Assembly (NCBI RefSeq): GCF_030695035.1
Contig: NZ_JAUYTT010000022.1
Span: 186,001-250,000 of the forward strand
Direction: 5' to 3'
Length of the DNA stretch: 64,000 bases
Origin: Frigidibacter sp.
GTDB taxonomy: Bacteria; Pseudomonadota; Alphaproteobacteria; Rhodobacterales; Rhodobacteraceae
The number at the start of each line of letters is the position of its first letter. The stretch's first letter is position 1. The position numbers were made by a program, and so were the translations under genes. The notes beneath the pieces were generated by a model. That model searched no databases, was not told the DNA's origin, and saw nothing but the letters and a program-made list of their open reading frames with translations. This document shows positions 58,390 through 64,000 of the stretch, one piece after another.

Positions 58390-59868
58390 TCAGACCGACA
58401 GGCAGATATACTTCATCTCCAGGTAATCCTCGATCCCGTGGCGGCTGCCCTCGCGCCCGAGGCCCGATTGCTTGACCCCGCCGAAGGGGGCAACCTCGGT
58501 CGAGATGATGCCGGTGTTGACCCCGACGATCCCGTATTCCAGCGCCTCCTGCACGCGGGTGATGCGGCCGATGTCGCGGGCGTAGAAATAGCTGGCGAGG
58601 CCGAAGATCGTGGCATTGGCCTTGGCGATTACCTCTTCCTCGGTCTCGAAGCGGAACAGCGGTGCCAGCGGGCCGAAGGTTTCCTCGGTCGACACCTTCA
58701 TGTCATCGGTCACCCCCGTCACCACCGTCGGTTCAAAGAACGTGCCCCCCAGCGCGTGCCGCTTGCCGCCCGTCACCACCTGCCCGCCGCCCTTCAGCAC
58801 ATCGGCGATATGCTCTTCCACCTTCTCCACCGCATCCGCGTTGATCAGCGGCCCGGCTTCGGTGCCCTCGACCAGCCCGTCGCCCACCGTCAGCTTCTCC
58901 ACCGCCGCCGACAGTTTGGCGGCGAAGGCGTCATAGACCCCGGCCTGCACATAGATCCGGTTGGCGCAGACGCAGGTCTGGCCGTTGTTGCGGAACTTGG
59001 ACGCCATCGCGCCCTGCACCGCGGCATCGAGATCGGCATCGTCGAACACGATGAAGGGCGCGTTGCCCCCCAGCTCCATCGAGCATTTCATCACCTGATC
59101 GGCGGCCTGCCGCAGCAAGATGCGCCCGACCTCGGTGCTGCCGGTGAAGGTCAGCTTGCGCACGGCATGGTTCTCGCAGAACTCCTTGCCGATGTCGGAG
59201 GATTTCTTGGAGGTGATGACCGAGAAGATGCCCGCGGGCAGCCCCGCCCGCTCCCCCAGCACTGCCAGCGCCAGTGCCGAGAGCGGGGTTTCCGCCGCGG
59301 GCCGCGCGACGAAACCGCAGCCCGCCGCCAGCGCCGGGCCGCATTTGCGGGTGATCATCGCATTGGGGAAGTTCCACGGCGTGATTGAGCCCACCACGCC
59401 GATGGGCTGCTTGATCACCGTGATCCGCTTGTCGCGCATATGGCCGGGAATGGTCTCGCCATAGATGCGCTTGGCCTCTTCGCCGAACCATTCGATGAAG
59501 GCCGCGCCATAGGCGATCTCGCCCTTGGCCTCGGCCAGCGGCTTGCCCATCTCGGCGGTCAGGATGCGGCCCAGATCGTCCTGGTTCGCCATCATCAGGT
59601 CGAACCACTTGCGCATTACCTGCGCGCGCTCCTTGCCGGTGCGGGCGGCCCACTCCTTCTGCGCCACCTCGGCGGCGGCAATGGCGCGGGCAGTCTCGGC
59701 GCGGCCGAGGTCGGGGACGGAGCAGATGACATCGCCGCGGGCCGGGTTGGTCACGTCGAAGGTGCTGCCATCATCGGCGTCGATCCATGCGCCGGCGACA
59801 TAGGCCTTGGTGGCCAGCAGCGAGGGATCCTTGAGCAGGGCGCGCAGATCGGTGACGGAATCGAGCAT
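58390..59868 (-). CDS. gabD: NAD(P)-dependent succinate-semialdehyde dehydrogenase
   Basis: 492 aa, standard ALDH length. Catalytic Asn166 (TPWNFP), Glu265 (MELGGNAP) and Cys299 (NNGQTCVCANR) are present. GabD-type features: MGKPLAEAKGEIAYGAAFIEWF and GREGSRHGIEDYLEMKYICL at the C terminus. At the coenzyme-binding position where most ALDHs have Lys (KPAE.TP) this protein has Arg189 (ARPAAETP), which could affect NAD/NADP use. Oxidises succinic semialdehyde to succinate. Single gene; repeat copy 2 lies upstream. Confidence 0.88.
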   Translation of the reverse strand: MLDSVTDLRALLKDPSLLATKAYVAGAWIDADDGSTFDVTNPARGDVICSVPDLGRAETARAIAAAEVAQKEWAARTGKERAQVMRKWFDLMMANQDDLGRILTAEMGKPLAEAKGEIAYGAAFIEWFGEEAKRIYGETIPGHMRDKRITVIKQPIGVVGSITPWNFPNAMITRKCGPALAAGCGFVARPAAETPLSALALAVLGERAGLPAGIFSVITSKKSSDIGKEFCENHAVRKLTFTGSTEVGRILLRQAADQVMKCSMELGGNAPFIVFDDADLDAAVQGAMASKFRNNGQTCVCANRIYVQAGVYDAFAAKLSAAVEKLTVGDGLVEGTEAGPLINADAVEKVEEHIADVLKGGGQVVTGGKRHALGGTFFEPTVVTGVTDDMKVSTEETFGPLAPLFRFETEEEVIAKANATIFGLASYFYARDIGRITRVQEALEYGIVGVNTGIISTEVAPFGGVKQSGLGREGSRHGIEDYLEMKYICLSV

Positions 59869-60228
59869 GGGGGCCTCCAGTCGTTCAGGGTTGCCCGATC
59901 AAGAGCATGGCGGTTGCCGACTGTCCAGCGGGGGCGGGGGAGGTGCGACTTGGCGGCCAAGACCTGCCCGGCCTCTCGCTACAAGCCTCGCAACCCTTCG
60001 TTTGGGCGGGAATAGGCGAGGCACTGCCTCGCCCCGCCCGCACTGTGACGGATCACCCAGAGCCGCCGGCCGCGCGAGACCGAATGAGGCCAGCGCCCGC
60101 CATGGGCGGAGCGGGCGCTGGCCGGGCCCTTTGGGGGCCCCTCCGGTGCAGAGGGCAAAGGCACCGCATGGCGAAGGCGATGGCCTTCGCCAAGGAGAGC
60201 GGCTGAGGCAGATTTCCCCCGCACCAGC
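59869..60228. other. Gene-free 360-bp region holding repeat copy 2
   Basis: Lies upstream of the aldehyde dehydrogenase gene and just past the stop of the P1 peptidase gene (both leftward). Its last 193 bp or so is the four-hairpin repeat. The remaining 135 bp next to the aldehyde dehydrogenase start should hold that gene's promoter. Confidence 0.7.
60004..60196 (+). repeat. 193-bp four-hairpin dispersed repeat, copy 2
   Basis: Same orientation and same length as 39553-39745. The four palindromes are kept: GGCGAGGCA/TGCCTCGCC (60015-60033), CAGCGCCCGC/GCGGGCGCTG (60091-60120), GGGCCC/GGGCCC (60124-60140) and GCGAAGGC/GCCTTCGC (60171-60190). Segments between the hairpins differ more than the hairpins themselves, suggesting selection on structure. 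The flanking ACTGAGATGTC direct repeats of copy 1 are absent. Confidence 0.85.
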
Positions 60229-61221
60229 CTACCGCCCATGCCGCACCGCCCATGCCGGCAATGTATCCCCCGCCTCCGGCGCCGCCAGATACACCGCCCG
60301 CGCAATCGCCCGGGCAAGGCAACAGGCCGCGGCATGGCCCAGCTGGAACGGGTCGGCAATCGGGTCCGTCAGCTCGCGCGCGCCCGTCGCTGCGGCAAAG
60401 ACCAGATCGCCATCGAAGGGCGTGTGGCTGGGCACGATGGCGCGTGCCATCCCGTCATGCGCCGCTACCGCAAGCCGCTGCGCCTGCGCCTGGGTCAGCG
60501 CCGCATCGGTGGCGATGATCGCGATGGTCGTCGCCGCGCCGGGCCGCTTTTCCAGCGCGGGTTCCACCGCCGCCAGGAACTGCGCCGGCAGGCCGAGCCC
60601 GCCGAACTCCCCGTCCAGCTCCCACGGCGCCGCCCAGAACTGCGGGCTGTCGCCGACGGTGACAGACCCGAGCGCATTCACCGCCACCAGCGCGCCCACG
60701 GTCAGCCCGCTCTCCAGCACCACGGACGCAGACCCAAGCCCGCCCTTCAGCCCGTGACACGTCGCCCCCGTGCCCGCCCCTGCCGTGCCAAGCGCGAAGT
60801 CTTCCGCCACCGCCTCCAGGGCAGCCCGCCCCAGCGGCTTGTAGGGGTTCTCGGTCCAGCCCTTGTCGCCGCCATTCAGCAGGTCGAACAGGATCGCGCC
60901 CGGCACGATCGGCACCCGCTGGTTGCCAACCACAAAGCCGCGGCCCATCGCCCGCAACCCGTCTGCCACGCCCGAGGCGGCATCGAGGCCAAAGGCTGAC
61001 CCGCCCGACAGCACCAGCGCATCCACCTGCTGCACCAGCTTGTCGGGGGCGAGCAGATCGGTCTCGCGCGTGCCTGGTGCGCCGCCCATCACATGCACGG
61101 CGGCCGTGAAGGGTATATCGCCGACCAGCACCGTCGCGCCGCTGCGCAGGCGGTCGTCACTCGCATTGCCGACCCGCAGCCCCGCCACATCGGTAATCAG
61201 GTTCCGTGGTCCCGCTCGCAT
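60229..61221 (-). CDS. P1 family peptidase (DmpA/BapA-like aminopeptidase)
   Basis: 330 aa. N-terminal nucleophile (Ntn) fold of the DmpA family: NLITDVAGLRVGNASDD at the start, SGGSAFGLDAASGVADGLRAMGRGF, PIVPGAILFDLLNGGD, and GLKGGLGSASVVLESGLTVGALVAVN, whose Gly-Ser is the expected self-cleavage site and whose Ser is the nucleophile. Family members cleave N-terminal residues, D-amino acid amides or beta-peptides. Divergent from a dipeptide-type ABC transporter, which would fit peptide uptake and breakdown. Confidence 0.88.
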   Translation of the reverse strand: MRAGPRNLITDVAGLRVGNASDDRLRSGATVLVGDIPFTAAVHVMGGAPGTRETDLLAPDKLVQQVDALVLSGGSAFGLDAASGVADGLRAMGRGFVVGNQRVPIVPGAILFDLLNGGDKGWTENPYKPLGRAALEAVAEDFALGTAGAGTGATCHGLKGGLGSASVVLESGLTVGALVAVNALGSVTVGDSPQFWAAPWELDGEFGGLGLPAQFLAAVEPALEKRPGAATTIAIIATDAALTQAQAQRLAVAAHDGMARAIVPSHTPFDGDLVFAAATGARELTDPIADPFQLGHAAACCLARAIARAVYLAAPEAGDTLPAWAVRHGR

Positions 61222-61643
61222 CGCATCCCCTCCCGCTGGCTTTTGGGCATCCTAGCGGGTTCGGGGGGAAGCGCCACCGGGGGTGTGTTTCCCATACGAC
61301 GTCCCTTCCTTGCCCGGAACAAGGCGCGCAGCGCCGCCGGGCAGCGCCCGTCCGCCCCTTCGGGCGGGCGCTTCTCAACCGTTCCGCGTAGAAGTTCGGT
61401 GGAAGCAGTTGCACCATAAAGCGCCTAGAACCACCGTTGCTCGCCCACCCGGCGGACGGGCGCTGCACTCTGACTGCGCACGCCGATGCCACCCTTGCCC
61501 GGCCGAGCGCCCGCTCAACATGAACCGTTCCCGCATCACAGGCACTGGACCCTCCCGTCGGCAGCCTCTAGCCTTCCCGCAAATCATACATATGAAAACC
61601 ATACGGTTTCCATATGCCTTCCAGACGCGGTCGAAAGGTCCCG
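61222..61643. promoter_or_regulatory. Gene-free 422-bp divergent region with two inverted repeats
   Basis: Separates the P1 peptidase gene from the ABC transporter operon. It contains a perfect 16-bp inverted repeat (61341-61356 with 61451-61466, 94 bp apart) and, near the transporter start, the 28-bp palindrome at 61589-61616. No convincing ORF. Confidence 0.6.
61589..61616. promoter_or_regulatory. 28-bp imperfect palindrome upstream of the ABC transporter operon
   Basis: Arms CATATGAAAACC and GGTTTCCATATG surround ATAC with one mismatch. It is AT-rich in GC-rich DNA and lies 27 bp before the first permease start. This is the size and symmetry of a dimeric repressor site; the regulator is not known. 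Confidence 0.5.
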
Positions 61644-62591
61644 ATGCTGCGCTTCCTCGCTCGCCGTCTGCTTGCCCTCGTGCTCAGTCTGATCGTGGCC
61701 AGCCTCGTGGTCTTTGCGGTGATCGAGGTGATCCCGGGCGATCCCGCCGCCTTCATGCTGGGCCTCAACGCCAGCCCCGAGACGGTGGAGGCGCTGCGCC
61801 AAACGCTGGGGCTGACCGGCTCGCTGCCGGCCCGCTACCTCTCATGGCTCGGCGGGATGCTGACCGGAGATTTCGGGATTTCATATACTTACAAGGTGCC
61901 CGTGGCCGATCTCGTCGCCGACCGGATGGCGGTGTCCCTGCCGCTGGCGCTGCTGGCACTGGCCCTCTCCACCGCCATCGCGCTGCCCGTCGGCCTCCAC
62001 GCCGCAGCCCGCCGCGGCCGCGCCAGCGACACCGCGGTGATGGGCCTCACCCAGCTTGGCATCGCGGTCCCGAACTTCTGGTTCGCCATGCTTCTGGTGC
62101 TGGTCTTCGCCGTCAACCTCCGCTGGCTCCCCGCCGGCGGATTCCCCGGCTGGGATGCCGGAATTGTTCCTGCTTTCAAGGCCTTGCTGCTCCCGTCCAT
62201 CGCGCTGGCCCTGCCGCAGGCGGCCATCCTCGCCCGCGTCCTGCGCTCGGCGCTGATCGAGACGCTGGAGCAGGACTATATCCGCACCGCCCGCGCCAAG
62301 GGCCTCACCCGCTCCCGCGCCCTCACCCACCACGCGCTGCGCAACGCGCTGGTGCCGGTGCTGACCATCCTCGGGATGCAGTTCTCCTTCCTGCTGGCCG
62401 GCGCGATCATCATCGAAAATGTGTTTTACCTTCCAGGGCTTGGCCGGCTGATCTTCCAGGCGATCACGCAGCGCGACCTGATCGTGGTGGAATCGGTGGT
62501 GATGATCCTCGTCTTTGCGGTGATCCTCGTCACCTTCGCCACCGACATCGCCTATGCGCTGGTCGATCCCCGCCTGAGGCGCCGCGGATGA
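61644..62591 (+). CDS. ABC transporter permease, dipeptide/oligopeptide type (DppB-like)
   Basis: 315 aa. The ATG at 61644 is chosen for its AAAGGT site; an ATG at 61614 falls inside the operator palindrome. Six membrane segments, with the family opening LRFLARRLLALVLSLIVASLVVFAVIEVIPGDPA and the EAA loop TARAKGLTRSRALTHHALRNALVPVL. It forms the inner-membrane channel with the next gene. The stop overlaps the next start (ATGA). No binding-protein gene precedes it. Confidence 0.9.
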   Translation: MLRFLARRLLALVLSLIVASLVVFAVIEVIPGDPAAFMLGLNASPETVEALRQTLGLTGSLPARYLSWLGGMLTGDFGISYTYKVPVADLVADRMAVSLPLALLALALSTAIALPVGLHAAARRGRASDTAVMGLTQLGIAVPNFWFAMLLVLVFAVNLRWLPAGGFPGWDAGIVPAFKALLLPSIALALPQAAILARVLRSALIETLEQDYIRTARAKGLTRSRALTHHALRNALVPVLTILGMQFSFLLAGAIIIENVFYLPGLGRLIFQAITQRDLIVVESVVMILVFAVILVTFATDIAYALVDPRLRRRG

Positions 62592-63409
62592 GGCTGCGCC
62601 CGCAACTGATCCTCGGCGCCGTGCTGACCCTTGCCGCGCTGCTGGGGGCAGGGCTGTCGCTGGTCTGGACGCCCTATGACATCGGCGCGCTGAACATCGC
62701 GGCCAAGCTTCAGGGTCCTTCGGCCGCGCATTGGCTGGGCACCGACCATTTCGGGCGCGACATCGGCTCGATGCTGATGGCAGGGGCGCGCACCTCCATC
62801 GCCGTGGCCGTGGTCGCCGTCGGCATCGGCATGGTGGTCGGGGTGCCGCTTGGCCTGATCGCCGCGGCCCGCGCTGGCGGCTGGCTGGATGAGGTCATCA
62901 TGCGCGGCAATGACCTGATCTTCGCCTTCCCTTCGCTGGTGATCGCCATCCTGATCACCGCGGTCTTCGGCCCCTCGGCACTGAACGCGATCCTTGCCAT
63001 CGGCATCTTCAACATCCCGGTCTTTGCCCGCGTCGCGCGCGGCGGCGCCCTTGGCCTCTGGACGCTGGACTATATCCGCGCGGCGCGGGTGGCGGGCAAG
63101 GGCACGGCGCGGATCTCGGCCGAGCATATCCTGCCCAACATCGCCAACCTCTTGATCGTGCAGGGCACCATCCAGTTCAGCCTTGGCATCCTGGCCGAGG
63201 CGGGCCTGTCCTATGTCGGTCTCGGCGCGCAGCCGCCCACCGCCAGCTGGGGCCGGATGCTGGCCGAGGCGCAGACGATGGTGACGCTTGCCCCCCATGT
63301 GGCGCTGTTCCCGGGGCTGGCGATCGTCTTCACCGTGCTGGGGCTGAACCTTCTGGGCGACGGGCTGCGCGATGCGCTGGACCCGCGCAGCCGGGGGCGG
63401 CAGGCATGA
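62588..63409 (+). CDS. ABC transporter permease, dipeptide/oligopeptide type (DppC-like)
   Basis: 273 aa, start at the ATG at 62588 inside the previous stop. Family marks: HWLGTDHFGRDIGSMLMAGARTS near the N terminus, the EAA loop RAARVAGKGTARISAEHILPNIANLLIVQ, and GLSYVGLGAQPPTASWGRML, followed by GLNLLGDGLRDALDPR at the C terminus. Second half of the channel. The stop overlaps the ATPase start as ATGA. Confidence 0.92.
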   Translation: MRLRPQLILGAVLTLAALLGAGLSLVWTPYDIGALNIAAKLQGPSAAHWLGTDHFGRDIGSMLMAGARTSIAVAVVAVGIGMVVGVPLGLIAAARAGGWLDEVIMRGNDLIFAFPSLVIAILITAVFGPSALNAILAIGIFNIPVFARVARGGALGLWTLDYIRAARVAGKGTARISAEHILPNIANLLIVQGTIQFSLGILAEAGLSYVGLGAQPPTASWGRMLAEAQTMVTLAPHVALFPGLAIVFTVLGLNLLGDGLRDALDPRSRGRQA

Positions 63410-64000
63410 CGTTGCTGCGGCTCGATAACCTCTCGGTCCGCATCGGCACGGCGCCGGTGCTGTCGGACGTGTCGCTGGCGCTGGAGCCGGGCGAGACGCT
63501 GGGGCTGGTGGGCGAAAGCGGCTCGGGCAAATCCATGACCGCGTTGGCGCTGATGGGGCTGTTGCCTGCCGGGGCAACGGCCACGGGGCGGGCGGAGTTC
63601 GAGGGGCAAGACCTGCTGGCCCTGCGCGAGCGCGACCTGTGCCGCATTCGCGGCGCGCGGATCGGGATGATCTTTCAGGAGCCGATGACGGCGCTGAACC
63701 CGATGAAGACCATCGGCGACCAGGTGGCCGAAACGCTGACGACCCATGGCGCCGCTACAAGGTCCGAGGCGCTGGCCATCGCCCGCAAGCGGCTGGACCG
63801 CGTCGGCCTGCCGCCGGAGCGCTTCGGGCTGGGGCTTTACCCGCATGAACTGTCGGGCGGGCAGCGGCAGCGGGTCTGCATCGCGCTGGCCATCGCCCTG
63901 CGGCCGGCGCTGCTGATCGCCGATGAGCCGACCACGGCGCTGGATGTGACGACGCAGGCCCAGATCCTCGACCTGCTGCAGGATCTGGTGGAAGACGAGC
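63406..64000 (+). CDS. ABC transporter ATP-binding protein (DppD/OppD-like), partial at window end
   Basis: 198 codons visible from the ATG at 63406; the frame is still open at the last base. Walker [10 protein letters not shown]-loop [13 protein letters not shown], signature LSGGQRQR and Walker [13 protein letters not shown] are all present. The peptide/nickel subfamily is indicated by [14 protein letters not shown]. It may be a single DppD or a DppD-DppF fusion; the missing end would decide. Confidence 0.93.
   Translation, partial: MTLLRLDNLSVRIGTAPVLSDVSLALEPGETLGLVGESGSGKSMTALALMGLLPAGATATGRAEFEGQDLLALRERDLCRIRGARIGMIFQEPMTALNPMKTIGDQVAETLTTHGAATRSEALAIARKRLDRVGLPPERFGLGLYPHELSGGQRQRVCIALAIALRPALLIADEPTTALDVTTQAQILDLLQDLVEDE

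Overview
The window is high-GC DNA from an alphaproteobacterium, most likely Rhodobacteraceae/Paracoccaceae. The reasons are a complete Paracoccus-type sox cluster in the order soxSR / VW / XYZABCDEFGH, many ATGA/TGATG stop-start overlaps, strong GGAGG ribosome sites, and relatives of typical family genes (TAXI-TRAP with DUF1850, DUF1285-MoxR-DUF58-DUF4159 block, zf-CHCC protein). No tRNA, rRNA, IS element, prophage or CRISPR array was seen.

Layout. 0.1-2.7 kb: glycerate kinase/hydroxypyruvate reductase-type protein and a soluble PQQ-type sugar dehydrogenase (minus). 3.1-10.0 kb: a minus-strand TRAP unit made of sensor kinase, response regulator, TAXI binding protein, fused TRAP permease and DUF1850 protein. 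10.1-24.8 kb: thiosulfate oxidation, with a leftward arm soxS-soxR-soxT-sulfite-oxidase-like and a rightward arm soxV-W-X-Y-Z-A-B-C-D-E-F-G-H. A second YeeE/YedE transporter (24.8-25.8 kb, minus) meets soxH end to end. 25.9-29.8 kb: three-subunit membrane flavin dehydrogenase (GMC subunit, small Tat subunit, triheme cytochrome c). 30-34.5 kb: RND efflux pump and adaptor. 34.7-38.0 kb: Ku and LigD (bacterial NHEJ). 38.0-39.5 kb: RraA-like and FAH-family enzymes. 39.9-44.3 kb: zinc-finger protein, DNA polymerase I, CDF metal exporter. 44.3-51.8 kb: DUF1285 protein divergent from a translationally coupled MoxR-DUF58-BatA/DUF4159-vWA-like operon. 51.8-56.5 kb: DUF599 protein and glycolate oxidase glcDEF. 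56.9-59.9 kb: trypsin-like protease, small heat-shock protein, succinate-semialdehyde dehydrogenase. 60.2-64 kb: P1 peptidase and the start of a dipeptide-type ABC transporter operon that runs off the window.

How the sox genes work together. SoxYZ carries the sulfur substrate on the SoxY C-terminal cysteine. SoxAX attaches thiosulfate, SoxB hydrolyses off sulfate, and SoxCD oxidises the sulfane sulfur. SoxV/SoxW/SoxS handle periplasmic thiol redox state, SoxE and SoxF are electron-transfer/flavoprotein partners, and SoxR is the ArsR-type repressor. Two YeeE/YedE permeases flank the cluster.

The most unusual signals are outside the familiar genes. They are: (1) a 193-bp element with four hairpins, present twice 20 kb apart; (2) a perfect 14-bp hairpin that buries the ribosome site of the second YeeE/YedE gene and holds a possible FNR-class promoter -10 in its loop; (3) a response regulator whose sigma-54 contact loop, Walker B Asp and sensor-II Arg are all altered; (4) a 28-codon N-terminal stub of hydroxypyruvate isomerase between two intact genes; (5) four consecutive palindromes after polA. 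Functions are assigned from motif and family recognition by eye; no database search was run.
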